Shown here piece after piece: positions 25,673 to 34,671 of a DNA stretch of 64,000 nt. The stretch lies in the IMG/VR virus record IMGVR_UViG_3300024299_000645, positions 62,001 to 126,000 of that record, one strand, 5' to 3'. This DNA comes from a virus. The translations under genes were made by a program, and so were the position numbers. Numbering within the stretch: the first letter of the stretch is position 1; the number at the start of each line of letters is the position of its first letter. A model generated the notes under the pieces. It did not search any database. It was not told where the DNA came from and saw nothing but the letters and a program-made list of their open reading frames with translations.

Positions 25673-26571
25673 CCAAAGATGGTTTAAAATATTGTAATGA
25701 TCAGACTATTAAAACAAGAACAAATTTTAAAGGTTGGCATTGCAGACAAACAAACTATATTATTGATGCCGGCTGGTGGGAAGTGGGTACTTCAGTTTGC
25801 AGAACACCTTATCCCGTTTCAATAGATGATTTTACTGAACCTAAAGAAATAATATGTCCTAATGAAAATTGTTTCTGTGGTACTGATATAGCTATGCCTA
25901 AAGGTAAAACAGAAGATCATATGTTGATGATTCCTGTTTACACCGATGTAAAAGGAAAATTAAAACCGGATGATGAGGTTCTTGCTGTTTGGGGTGATGA
26001 TGGTGTTTCCGTAGATTTTTATACAGATCGCAAATGTAATTTTAGATGTAGTTATTGTGATCCACGTAGTCACAATTATAAAGGTGATTTAACGTCATTA
26101 GAACGGATGCAAGAAGCTTGGAATAAAGTTAATCCTTTAAATGTTAAAAAAATAATTATCTCAGGTGGGGAACCAACCCTTATTCCTCGTTATATAGATT
26201 TTGTAAAATGGTTAAAAGAAAAAGAACCTGAAGCAATTATTTGGACTTTAACTAATGGAACTAAACAGGTATCTTACTTAAGAGAATTAAATAAATTATC
26301 ATTAATAAACTTTTCAATACATCCAGAGTTTATTAATCATAGATATATTAATAAGTTGGAACGATTTTGTGAAGAAGTAAATTTACCTTGCAAGATTAAA
26401 ATTATGTATCTACCAAAATATGAAGAATTAATAACAGAGATATATTCAATGTTTAAAGGAAGATTTGAAAAGGTATATGTAATGACAGTACCTTTATGGG
26501 ATATGAATAATAACATGAATTTAATGAAATATACACCTGAACAACTTGATTTTATCCATGCGACTCAGTGA
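25657..26571 (+). CDS. Radical SAM protein with N-terminal GWxC-type Cys module
   Basis: A 304-residue protein. The first ~85 residues hold FKGWHCRQTNY, TSVCRTPYPVS, IICPNENCFCGTD, the same Cys module found C-terminally in 20059 and 26558. The radical SAM motif CNFRCSYCDPRSHN is at about residue 127, then IISGGEPTLIPR, TLTNGTKQ and NFSIHPEFINHRYI. The domain order is therefore permuted relative to its neighbour. It overlaps the upstream gene by 16 bases and the next start by 14. Confidence 0.8.
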   Translation: MLKVLTKDGLKYCNDQTIKTRTNFKGWHCRQTNYIIDAGWWEVGTSVCRTPYPVSIDDFTEPKEIICPNENCFCGTDIAMPKGKTEDHMLMIPVYTDVKGKLKPDDEVLAVWGDDGVSVDFYTDRKCNFRCSYCDPRSHNYKGDLTSLERMQEAWNKVNPLNVKKIIISGGEPTLIPRYIDFVKWLKEKEPEAIIWTLTNGTKQVSYLRELNKLSLINFSIHPEFINHRYINKLERFCEEVNLPCKIKIMYLPKYEELITEIYSMFKGRFEKVYVMTVPLWDMNNNMNLMKYTPEQLDFIHATQ

Positions 26572-27583
26572 AGAAGATTTTACTAAGATACCTTGGCATG
26601 ATATTGTAGCTCTCGGCACTAAGACAATGCTATATCGAGATACATTTACCATATCTTGGTTGTTAGGTAGATTTTGTAACTATAAATGTTCTTATTGTTG
26701 GCCATACGCCCGGGCAGATAAAAAAGATCACAGACCAACGGAACTATGTCTTAAAACTATTGATGAAATAAAACGTCAAGCGAGAGATCAGGGATTTAAT
26801 TCTTTTAACTGGTCTTTGTCTGGAGGTGAACCAACCTTTCATCCAGGTTACTTAGATATACTTCAGCACTTAGCTGATGACGAGCATGCTAAAAGACAAA
26901 GAATACATATGACTTCAAACTGTTCTCGTAAAATAAAATGGTTTGAAACATATATTAAATATGCACAAAAATTTGACAAAGCATCAATTACAGCATCTGC
27001 TCATTTTGAACATTTAAATACCCAAGACAAGATAGCTGACTTTGCAGATAAGTTAGTTTTTCTTCAAGATAATGGAATTAGAATAACTATTAATATGGTG
27101 ATGATCCCAGAGAGATTTTGGGCACTGACAGATCATGTTTTATATTTTAAAGAACGTGGTATTCACACTACATTAAAACCACAATCAAATCCAACAGCAA
27201 CAAAAGTTGTAGAAGGATATACTCAGGGACAATTAGATATTTTACATAATGATTCTAGACCATCTGATCGAGAGATAGATTTAATAGATTCAAAAGGAAA
27301 TATATATGAATTGGACCAAGCTGAAAGATTTAACGCGTTTAATTTTAATGAATTCAAAGGCTGGGACTGCACGTCGGGTTTTCGTAGTATTATTATACGC
27401 GAGCCTTGTGGGAGCATTAAGCGGTCATATTCTTGCAGTGATCTACCTTTAGGAAATATAGAAACTGGATTCAAATTATTTGATAAACCTATGCCCTGCA
27501 TAACTGATAATTGTGTAAGTTCAGCAGATAGTAAAATTCCTAAACGAAAGCCAGAAAGTAATTATCCATTATGGAAAAATTAA
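26558..27583 (+). CDS. Radical SAM protein with C-terminal GWxC-type Cys module
   Basis: A 341-residue protein starting at the ATG at 26558; an in-frame start at 26546 is possible. CNYKCSYCWPYARAD is at about residue 39, SLSGGEPTFHPG and MTSNCSRK follow, and ASITASAHFEHLN replaces the usual SID strand. The C-terminus carries FKGWDCTSGF, SYSCSDLP and PCITDNCVSSADSKIP, a Cys module like that of 20059. The two proteins also share the WLLGRFCNYK and WDLGRRCSYA lead-in to the cluster motif, so they are paralogues. It overlaps both neighbours. Confidence 0.8.
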   Translation: MRLSEEDFTKIPWHDIVALGTKTMLYRDTFTISWLLGRFCNYKCSYCWPYARADKKDHRPTELCLKTIDEIKRQARDQGFNSFNWSLSGGEPTFHPGYLDILQHLADDEHAKRQRIHMTSNCSRKIKWFETYIKYAQKFDKASITASAHFEHLNTQDKIADFADKLVFLQDNGIRITINMVMIPERFWALTDHVLYFKERGIHTTLKPQSNPTATKVVEGYTQGQLDILHNDSRPSDREIDLIDSKGNIYELDQAERFNAFNFNEFKGWDCTSGFRSIIIREPCGSIKRSYSCSDLPLGNIETGFKLFDKPMPCITDNCVSSADSKIPKRKPESNYPLWKN

Positions 27584-28683
27584 AACACTTCTGTGCATTA
27601 CCCTTTACTCAATTTACTGTCTCATCATTTAATGAGTATCAGTTATGTTGTGATAATACGGGTGAATCAGGAATGTATAGTGATCAACATTCTATCTTAG
27701 AATATTTTAACTCTGATTATATTAATAAACAAAGATTATCATTTCTTAAAAATAAAAGATTAGATATATGTCAGTCCTGTTGGAAAAGAGAAGATAAAGG
27801 TTTAAATTCAAGAAGATTAGAAAGTTTAAAAGGAAATTATAGAGAGCAAGTAAGAAGATATAAACAAGGATTACCTTTAATTCCAAATCATCCTGTTTTT
27901 AAAATTAAGTTTGGAAATTTATGTAATCTTAGATGTATAATGTGTGGTCCGCAATCATCATCTGCATGGGCCCAGCATAAAGAAAAACATAGTGAAGGTA
28001 CATGGCCGATTTATGAAAATACATTCAATGAAGGAACATATGAAGATTTAAAACAAATATTACCTAATGTAAGTCGTATTATTATATCAGGAGGTGAGCC
28101 TTTAATGAATGATAGATATTATGATTTTCTTGAATGGCTTATTGGATATAAGTTCGCAAGTAAATTAAAAATAACAACTCTTACTAATGCTACGAAAATA
28201 CCAGAACATTTGTTTCAATATAAAAAAGCTTTTAAACGATTATCTTTTAATATATCAGTTGATGGTATAGGAAAGAAAGATGAGTATATTAGAACAGGGC
28301 AGGTTTGGGAAAAGAAAAAAGAGAATATTTTCAAACTACAACAAAATTTTATGATTGGATTTGAAGTAACAGTGCAGGCACTTAATATTGGTTACTTAGA
28401 TAATATTCAAGGTTATTTAAAAAACAATTTTGGAAGAATGTCTCCATTAACAAACATCTTAGTAACTCCAAAATATTTTGATTCCACCAGCTTACCACAA
28501 GATATAAAACAACTCTACTTAAATAAAAATACAAAATATATTCCTGAGCGGATTACAAATCTATTAAGAACACCTACAAAAGGTAAATCTTTTCAAAAAG
28601 GTTTAAGGTTTCTTAAACTGTGTGATAAAAGAAATAATACAAATTTCTTAGAAGAGTGGCCCGAATTTAGACCGTATGTATAA
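27571..28683 (+). CDS. Radical SAM protein with N-terminal twitch-like module
   Basis: A 370-residue protein with an N-terminal module HFCALPFTQFT, EYQLCCDNTGE and ICQSCWKREDKG, then CNLRCIMCGPQSSSAW at about residue 117, IIISGGEPLMND, LTNATKIP and NISVDGIGKKDEYIRTG. The C-terminal third is helical and unassigned. It is closest in style to 6131 and 11506. It overlaps the upstream gene by 13 bases and the downstream gene by 8. Confidence 0.85.
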   Translation: MEKLKHFCALPFTQFTVSSFNEYQLCCDNTGESGMYSDQHSILEYFNSDYINKQRLSFLKNKRLDICQSCWKREDKGLNSRRLESLKGNYREQVRRYKQGLPLIPNHPVFKIKFGNLCNLRCIMCGPQSSSAWAQHKEKHSEGTWPIYENTFNEGTYEDLKQILPNVSRIIISGGEPLMNDRYYDFLEWLIGYKFASKLKITTLTNATKIPEHLFQYKKAFKRLSFNISVDGIGKKDEYIRTGQVWEKKKENIFKLQQNFMIGFEVTVQALNIGYLDNIQGYLKNNFGRMSPLTNILVTPKYFDSTSLPQDIKQLYLNKNTKYIPERITNLLRTPTKGKSFQKGLRFLKLCDKRNNTNFLEEWPEFRPYV

Positions 28684-29716
28684 TCCCGATCAAATAAAAC
28701 ATATTCATTTAGAACCCACCCAAAGATGTCAAGCCGCATGTCCAATGTGCGATAGGACAAATAATCCTCGTATAAAAAATGCTGAATTGACCTTAGATAA
28801 TTTCATGCATATGGTGGATATTGATTTTGTGAAGCAATTAAATTCATTATTAATGTGTGGTAATCACGGTGATCCTATTATCTCATTACATGCTCTAGAT
28901 ATTTTAAGATACCTTAGAGTCAACAACCCAGATATACACCTGCAAGTTACTACAAATGGTGGTGCCAGAGACGAAGACTTTTGGAGAGAATTAGCTTTCA
29001 TTTTAGGTAGTAGAGGTAAAGTACAATTTAGTGTTGATGGCCTGGAAGATACAAATCATTTATATAGAGTAAATGTTAATTGGAAAAAAATTGAAGAAGC
29101 AATGGATGTATTTACTCAAGCAGGTGGAAAAGGTGTTTGGGTTTATTTAATATTTGAACATAATGAACATCAAGTTGAAGAAGCAGAACAAATGGCCAAG
29201 TTATTTGGATTAGACTTTATAAGAAAAAAGACTGGAAGGTGGGTACAGAGCTATAAAGGTAAGAAGATTGATAAAAAGATAACCAACAAAGGGAATGAGA
29301 TTAAACCAGCTACAAAACCAGAGCATCAGAATCAAAGCGTAAATAAATATGATAGATTGGTTAAGACTCATGGTTCCTTTCAAGAGTATTTAGATCAAAC
29401 ATCCATCAAATGCAAATCCCTTATAACTAATGAAATATTTATCAGTGCTGAAGGTCTTGTAACTCCTTGCTGTTGGACTCATGGACGATTTTATAAAGCA
29501 TATCAAGAGATTGGTGAAAATCAGATTTGGTCTTTCGTAGATGACGTGAAAAATATAAATGCTCTTCATACTCCGTTACGAGAAATCATTAAAGGAAACT
29601 TTTTCGCACAGCTGGAAAAGAGCTGGAATCTCCCTTCATGTTCTGATGGGAAATCTGTTGTATGTGCTGAGAAATGCGGTTCAGGGTTTGATGCTTTTAG
29701 AGATCAGTGGAAATGA
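28676..29716 (+). CDS. Radical SAM/SPASM protein, last of the array
   Basis: A 346-residue protein with CQAACPMCDRTNNP at about residue 17, LLMCGNHGDPIIS, QVTTNGGARDEDFWREL, VQFSVDGLEDTNHLYRVN and VWVYLIFEHNEHQVEEA. The C-terminal auxiliary module contains IKCKSLITNEIFIS, LVTPCCWTHGRF and CAEKCGSGFDAF. A lysine-rich insert of about 45 residues (VQSYKGKKIDKKITNKGNE and following) precedes that module. It belongs to the GDP-strand subfamily with 21182 and 22322. The next start overlaps its stop as ATGA. Confidence 0.85.
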   Translation: MYNPDQIKHIHLEPTQRCQAACPMCDRTNNPRIKNAELTLDNFMHMVDIDFVKQLNSLLMCGNHGDPIISLHALDILRYLRVNNPDIHLQVTTNGGARDEDFWRELAFILGSRGKVQFSVDGLEDTNHLYRVNVNWKKIEEAMDVFTQAGGKGVWVYLIFEHNEHQVEEAEQMAKLFGLDFIRKKTGRWVQSYKGKKIDKKITNKGNEIKPATKPEHQNQSVNKYDRLVKTHGSFQEYLDQTSIKCKSLITNEIFISAEGLVTPCCWTHGRFYKAYQEIGENQIWSFVDDVKNINALHTPLREIIKGNFFAQLEKSWNLPSCSDGKSVVCAEKCGSGFDAFRDQWK

Positions 29717-30456
29717 CAAATTTTTATTGTTTGAAATGGGGAACAAAATATAATCGCTTTTATGTTAATAGACTGTTTAATTCTTTAAAGGAGCATTATG
29801 ACGATCCTTTTAGTTTTACTTGTCTTACTGATAATACTGTGGGTCTTGATAAAGATATTATCGTAGACCCAATACCAACTGATTTTAGTGAGTTTCCAAG
29901 AACACAAATATTTACATCTGAGAAGATGTGTTATTTTAATAGTTATAAACACATCTCGGGACCGAAGGCTTGGTTTGACTTAGATATATTAATACAAAAT
30001 AATATAACGGAACTTATTAATAAAAAGAAAAATAAGGTAACATATATTTGGAACTATTGGAGAAACGAAGAAGCACATAAAACTAATTATGGTTGGATGA
30101 CTACTCCAATTAATTCTTCTTTTGTTGCTTGGCAAGATGATTTAGGTTTTGATATGTATGAAAGATTAGTTAAAAATAAAGAGAAGGCATTTTTTACTTA
30201 TCCATCATATGACAAATATCTATTCTATCAAGAACATAGAAAAGGTAATTTAAATTATTGGGAACCAGGAATAGTATATAATTATAATATAGGAGTTAAA
30301 TATCCTGATGATTTAAACCCGACAAAATATAGATCTGATTATAAAGTCTGTTTATTTAATACATCACACAAAGCATGGGCGAAACCTAATGAAACACATA
30401 TAGAGTTACATCAGGCAGAAGGCTGGGCATATGACAAATGGATTAGTTATGAATGA
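29713..30456 (+). CDS. Glycosyltransferase-like protein (GT-A fold)
   Basis: A 247-residue protein. Features are LKWGTKYNRFYVNRLFNSLK at the start, FTCLTDN, then the metal-binding D-x-D in AWFDLDILIQ, and INSSFVAWQDD. This resembles nucleotide-diphospho-sugar transferases of the GT-A type; a second copy is at 32483. The ATG at 29713 overlaps the previous stop (ATGA) and is preferred over the GTG at 29707. It marks the change from radical SAM genes to glycan-type genes. Donor and acceptor are unknown. Confidence 0.6.
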   Translation: MTNFYCLKWGTKYNRFYVNRLFNSLKEHYDDPFSFTCLTDNTVGLDKDIIVDPIPTDFSEFPRTQIFTSEKMCYFNSYKHISGPKAWFDLDILIQNNITELINKKKNKVTYIWNYWRNEEAHKTNYGWMTTPINSSFVAWQDDLGFDMYERLVKNKEKAFFTYPSYDKYLFYQEHRKGNLNYWEPGIVYNYNIGVKYPDDLNPTKYRSDYKVCLFNTSHKAWAKPNETHIELHQAEGWAYDKWISYE

Positions 30457-31024
30457 GTTTGATTCGTTTGCTTCTGATATCTTAAAAAATTCGGATTCAA
30501 ATGCATATGATATTTTGTGGTATACTGTTCCAGAAAATAGACGACATAATGTAGGTGCGGCTAATAACCGATATAATAAAACCTTAAATGATAAGATCCA
30601 TTCTTTAATTACTCAATATTTTGACGAAGACGATTTAAACATGGTATGTTCTTGGTATATGAATTATCATGTTGACAAAATAGAAAAATTAGGTTATAAT
30701 ATAACTTATTATGATTCAGATCCTTATGTGTGCGAAGATTGTGATCTTATAAGTGACAATATACATAACGTAGATGTTATATTTGATAGAGTGCGATTTA
30801 AAGGTCCTATCATACATAAATTTTGTGAAGATACTTATCCTATTGGTAAAGTTCATAAGGGAAAATATATATTAGCAGGTAGTAATAAAAAAAGATTGCA
30901 TATATGTAACCCTATTGAATCCTCTCAGCAATTAATAGAACAGAATGAAATCAAGTCCGTTATCTATGAAGAAGAATACGAATTTCAAAAAGTTAAATAT
31001 TCAATAGTAGTAGGATGTTCATAA
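30431..31024 (+). CDS. Rossmann-like protein of a three-member family, first copy
   Basis: A 197-residue protein, the most divergent of three neighbouring genes (also 31015 and 31827). Recognisable segments are MVCSWYMNYHVDKIEKL, NITYYDSDPYVCEDCDLI, DVIFDRVRF, and IEEQNE-like and YEEEYEFQKVKYSIVVG endings that mirror the other copies. A start at 30449, near the previous stop, is also possible. The order of strands is like a SAM-dependent methyltransferase, but the glycine-rich loop is not clear here. Its function is unknown. Confidence 0.5.
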   Translation: MTNGLVMNEFDSFASDILKNSDSNAYDILWYTVPENRRHNVGAANNRYNKTLNDKIHSLITQYFDEDDLNMVCSWYMNYHVDKIEKLGYNITYYDSDPYVCEDCDLISDNIHNVDVIFDRVRFKGPIIHKFCEDTYPIGKVHKGKYILAGSNKKRLHICNPIESSQQLIEQNEIKSVIYEEEYEFQKVKYSIVVGCS

Positions 31025-31833
31025 AAAATTTCAAAAGTGCTGAGATTAATTTAAAAATTCTTGAAAGAGATAGACGTGCCAATATAGGTGAATGGGCTAA
31101 AAAGAATTCTATTTTAGAAAAACATAGGCGCAGATTAGATAGTAAAAGAAGACAACTCGATCAAGAAAAAATTGATGATACTGGTTTATATGAAAAGAAT
31201 AAAATAGAATTTGAGAATACGATGGAATGGTCTCCTTATATGAAGGTTAAAAGATTCTTAGATGAATCTTATCCTGAATACGCTTCTAGTCTTTTAGATT
31301 CAATATCAGATGGTCAATATGAATCTAAAAAATGGATGAGTGAAGTTTTAAAATCAGGTCAATTAGGTAATAAAGATCCTTTAAAAATTGAAATAGCTGG
31401 ATCCTGGTTTGGATGGCCAATGATTGAGTTATTAGAAGATGCTATTGTAAAAATAGAAAGTATTGATTTATATGATATAGATGAAGTATGCCATGAAGTA
31501 GTTAGAAAATATATATATCATTTCAAACCGAAATATCATATAAATCAATATCATGATTTTTTTGAAAGAGGTGATAAAAGGATCCGGCATTTACTTATTT
31601 GCACTTCTTGTGAGCATATGCCAGATATAAGTGAGATGAAAGAATATTATAAAGACACACCCAAACCAATTCTTGCACTTCAAAGTAATAATTATGTTGA
31701 ATTGGCAGAACATGAAAACTGTGTTAATAGCTATTCTGAGTTGGCTGAGAAGAATGAAATAAAAGATATAAGGTATCAAGGTGAAAGAGACTTTGGTTAT
31801 TATAAAAGGTTTATGGTTATAGGAACATGGTAA
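31015..31833 (+). CDS. Rossmann-like methyltransferase-type protein, second copy
   Basis: A 272-residue protein: a charged, helical N-terminal ~70 residues, then KIEIAGSWFGWPMIELL as the likely SAM-loop, IESIDLYDIDEVCHEVVRKY as strand 2, HLLICTSCEHMPDI, LALQSNNYVELAEHENCVNS and FGYYKRFMVIGTW. The AGSWFGWP loop replaces the usual G-x-G-x-G, so the methyltransferase label is tentative. It overlaps both neighbours. Family copy 31827 is clearly homologous over the C-terminal 190 residues. Confidence 0.55.
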   Translation: MFIKNFKSAEINLKILERDRRANIGEWAKKNSILEKHRRRLDSKRRQLDQEKIDDTGLYEKNKIEFENTMEWSPYMKVKRFLDESYPEYASSLLDSISDGQYESKKWMSEVLKSGQLGNKDPLKIEIAGSWFGWPMIELLEDAIVKIESIDLYDIDEVCHEVVRKYIYHFKPKYHINQYHDFFERGDKRIRHLLICTSCEHMPDISEMKEYYKDTPKPILALQSNNYVELAEHENCVNSYSELAEKNEIKDIRYQGERDFGYYKRFMVIGTW

Positions 31834-32492
31834 AAGAATTTCGCGATTCAAATTATTATAAAGTATTTAAGTTTGTAAGAAACAATTTTCCAGAATATGA
31901 AGATAGTTGGTGTGATTCGATTTCTTTCGATCAGTATGAATCAAAAAAATGGTTATGTGATGTTCTAGATAATTTAAAAATAACGGAAACAGATAATGTC
32001 CGAAAATATACTAAAGATGCAGGTGTTACAGGATGGTTTTATCCTCTCTTAATAGATATAGTCGGGTCATGGTTTGGTTGGCCGTTAATAGAAATGATTG
32101 ACCAGTTTTCTAAAGGAAGAATTACACGAATTGATTGTTATGATTTTGATGAAACCTGTCAAAAGGTAATGGCTCAATATAAAAATATGTTTGACCCGAA
32201 ATATGATATAGTACAACATGATGATTATTTTGAAAGAAAAGAAGTAAGAAGAAGGCACTTGGTTATTTGTACTTCTTGTGAACATATGGGAAATTTTAAT
32301 AGAAGATATTATAAGGGTAATCCTTTTGTTTGTTTACAATCTAATAATTATTTTGATTTACCGGAGCATACAAATTGTGTAGAAAATGTGGATGAATTAA
32401 TAAAGAAAAATAAATTGAAAAAGATATGGTATAAGGGTGAAAAAGATTTTGGCACTTATAAACGTTTTATGACAATTGGACAGTGGCAATGA
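31827..32492 (+). CDS. Rossmann-like methyltransferase-type protein, third copy
   Basis: A 221-residue paralogue of 31015-31833. Shared blocks are FDQYESKKWLCDVLDNL, LLIDIVGSWFGWPLIEMI, RIDCYDFDETCQKVM, HLVICTSCEHMGNF, CLQSNNYFDLPEHTNCVEN and FGTYKRFMTIGQW. The copies differ mainly in the N-terminal helical part. Their tandem position suggests duplication within the phage. A role in modifying a sugar, next to the glycosyltransferases, is an inference. Confidence 0.55.
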   Translation: MVKEFRDSNYYKVFKFVRNNFPEYEDSWCDSISFDQYESKKWLCDVLDNLKITETDNVRKYTKDAGVTGWFYPLLIDIVGSWFGWPLIEMIDQFSKGRITRIDCYDFDETCQKVMAQYKNMFDPKYDIVQHDDYFERKEVRRRHLVICTSCEHMGNFNRRYYKGNPFVCLQSNNYFDLPEHTNCVENVDELIKKNKLKKIWYKGEKDFGTYKRFMTIGQWQ

Positions 32493-33124
32493 AACGGGCT
32501 GTTGCATGCATCTGCGTTGGAGATAAGTATAATCTTACTGATGTTAAAATATTAGAACAAATGGTATTCCAAAATACCACCTATGATATAAACTTTAGAG
32601 TATTTGATGAACCAGTATTACCTAAATGGTGGACTAAGGTTTTATATCATTCACCAGTAATAGAACCATTTGAAGAAGATGTTGTTTTAGCTTTTGATTT
32701 AGATGTAGTTATAAAGGGAAGTATAGATCCTTTGTTTGATTGGGTAGAACAACAAGATTATCTATGCGCAGTATGGTGTAGATGGAGAGAGCATATGGAT
32801 AATTTTGAAGAACAAAGAGATAAAGATATATTTTGTACTCCTTACAATTCTTCAATATTAGGATGGAAACCAGATACTTGTTTGAAGATTTGGGAAGAAT
32901 TTGTTTTTGAAGATATAGAAAAATATAATGGATTCGATACTTATCTTTGGATGAAGAGATTGGATCCTATTAGAATACCGGATCATTTTTATTATTCAGC
33001 ACATTTTGCACAGTATCAAGAATTGGATTATCCGGTGGCCCTTTTTAATAAAGGACAAAACATTGGTTTAGAAAAACATGAAATAATATCTAAGGTACCA
33101 TGGGTGAAAAAATACAGGAATTAA
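32483..33124 (+). CDS. Glycosyltransferase-like protein (GT-A fold), second copy
   Basis: A 213-residue protein with VACICVGDKYN, a D-x-D in VVLAFDLDVVIKGSIDPLF, and YNSSILGWKPDTCLKIWEEF. The FDLD strand, the following INSS or YNSS motif, and the ALFNKG and CLFNTS endings pair it with 29713-30456. It lacks a signal peptide or membrane anchor, so it would act in the cytoplasm. It starts inside the end of the preceding gene (10-base overlap) and its own end overlaps the next start by 25 bases. Confidence 0.6.
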   Translation: MAMKRAVACICVGDKYNLTDVKILEQMVFQNTTYDINFRVFDEPVLPKWWTKVLYHSPVIEPFEEDVVLAFDLDVVIKGSIDPLFDWVEQQDYLCAVWCRWREHMDNFEEQRDKDIFCTPYNSSILGWKPDTCLKIWEEFVFEDIEKYNGFDTYLWMKRLDPIRIPDHFYYSAHFAQYQELDYPVALFNKGQNIGLEKHEIISKVPWVKKYRN

Positions 33125-33867
33125 TATTCTCTATAAACCACGGAGGGTTAGGTGATAGGTTTTGTATGCTCTCAAATATTTTACATACTATGCAGCACTC
33201 CCCTGCGGGCTCAGTGAAATTAAAGGCTTATTTGTATCCACAGGATGAAGCAGACAAAAAATTAAGAAATAATTTAAAATTTAATAATTTGTTTGAAGTA
33301 ATAGATTTTTTACATCTTGAAAGGCCGAACAATCCATTTTTAGAAGATAGCGTTGAATTACTTAATGAACATAGCGATCACTTTGAAGGATTTATGAAAA
33401 ATGTTGAGAATGAAATGTATCGATCTTTTAATGATACATTACTTAGAGATGCAAAATATTGGCCTGTGAGTTATGAAAAATTCGCTAAGAAAAAATATAT
33501 TACGTATCTACTTTATCACACAGAAAAACTTCATTTTGGTCAGAGTCATAAAATTCTTACTAATGAACAGATAGACGTTTTTAAAAATATTATCAGTAAT
33601 ATGACAGAACTTTCTGATAAATTGGAGTTTGTTGAATTGGAGGATTATAATTATGAAAAAAATATTGAGTTATTATCTAAGAGTTATTTTCATATAGGGT
33701 CAGAAGGAATGTGGACCCACTTATCCAGAGCAATGAATGTTTATACTATAGCGTATTCACTACTTGATGAATTTATTGGAGAATTTAATCAACAAGGTCA
33801 TTTTTGTTCGAAAGAGTTTTTAGAGTGTTTGGAAAAAATGAAAGAGAAAAGCAGAGAATTAATATGA
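33100..33867 (+). CDS. Glycosyltransferase-like protein (GT9/heptosyltransferase-like, tentative)
   Basis: A 255-residue protein with the N-terminal glycine loop SINHGGLGDRFCMLSNILHT and a C-terminal SYFHIGSEGMWTHLSRAMNV, the pattern of GT-B glycosyltransferases related to heptosyltransferases, in which a conserved G-S-E/D-S-G/M site binds the nucleotide sugar. The length is shorter than a usual GT-B enzyme (about 330). It overlaps both neighbours, one an SGNH-hydrolase-like gene. It could transfer sugar to the substrate of the cluster. Confidence 0.45.
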   Translation: MGEKIQELIFSINHGGLGDRFCMLSNILHTMQHSPAGSVKLKAYLYPQDEADKKLRNNLKFNNLFEVIDFLHLERPNNPFLEDSVELLNEHSDHFEGFMKNVENEMYRSFNDTLLRDAKYWPVSYEKFAKKKYITYLLYHTEKLHFGQSHKILTNEQIDVFKNIISNMTELSDKLEFVELEDYNYEKNIELLSKSYFHIGSEGMWTHLSRAMNVYTIAYSLLDEFIGEFNQQGHFCSKEFLECLEKMKEKSRELI

Positions 33868-34670
33868 TACATGTTTATTCAGATAGTTTTGGTGAAACAC
33901 ATGGTGCTGGTACTTGGCCTGCAAAGCTTGAATTTATTAGAGAAGAGGAAGTAAAAATTAACGGGTCTGGAGGGACCGGTCCAAATTGGAGCTTAAGAAA
34001 ATTAATTAATGATTTGGAAACTTCAAAGATAAAAAATAAAGATAGTGTAATTGTTTTACTGTCCGATCAGAAGAGAATGGAATTTCCTTGGTTGGAAAAT
34101 GATTGGTTAGCAGATGGTATTTTTTTATTAGCAGAAGATATTCCAGAAGAAATAGTAAAACACCTTAAAGGAGGAACACCAGAATTTGACAAATATAGAT
34201 ATAAGAAATATGAATATGAAATAAGAACAATTGCACAATCATTAGGTCCCATGTTTTTATATGAGAACGTCAAAAATATAACATTTTTACATTTACTTTC
34301 TCAACAGTTTAGTGAAATAAATTTTTTGGTATTTACTTGTTTTAGTCTCAATCATTTTACTTCAAGATATAAAAATTTTAATATTACATCTACAAAATTA
34401 TTATATGATTTGGATTTTGAAGAATTAAATTCATCTAATTTTTATTATGTATCAACTCCGGTTTCATATATGGCCGGCACATATGATGGTGATGAAATGT
34501 TGAATAATCATATGACTGTAGAACAAAACGAAAAATTTGGTATCTTTTGTAATGACATATTAAATAATAATACACCCGATACTAGCTGGTTTGCTTATAA
34601 GGCATATGATGATCCTTATGCAGAACATCAAGGATCAGAGCCGCCAGCACCACTTTTCATTTACGATTGA
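33864..34670 (+). CDS. SGNH-hydrolase-like protein, first of two
   Basis: A 268-residue protein starting at ATG 33864 (an in-frame ATG at 33804 lies in the previous gene). IHVYSDSFGETHGAGTWPA supplies the GDS-type nucleophile block, SGGTGPNWSLRKL a block II/III-like Gly/Asn region, and LNNHMTVEQNEKFG the likely C-terminal His block. SGNH proteins act as esterases or acetyl transferases on carbohydrates. It shares much sequence with the next gene, including VLLSDQKRMEFP. The start overlaps the previous stop. Confidence 0.6.
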   Translation: MIHVYSDSFGETHGAGTWPAKLEFIREEEVKINGSGGTGPNWSLRKLINDLETSKIKNKDSVIVLLSDQKRMEFPWLENDWLADGIFLLAEDIPEEIVKHLKGGTPEFDKYRYKKYEYEIRTIAQSLGPMFLYENVKNITFLHLLSQQFSEINFLVFTCFSLNHFTSRYKNFNITSTKLLYDLDFEELNSSNFYYVSTPVSYMAGTYDGDEMLNNHMTVEQNEKFGIFCNDILNNNTPDTSWFAYKAYDDPYAEHQGSEPPAPLFIYD

Positions 34671-34671
34671 T

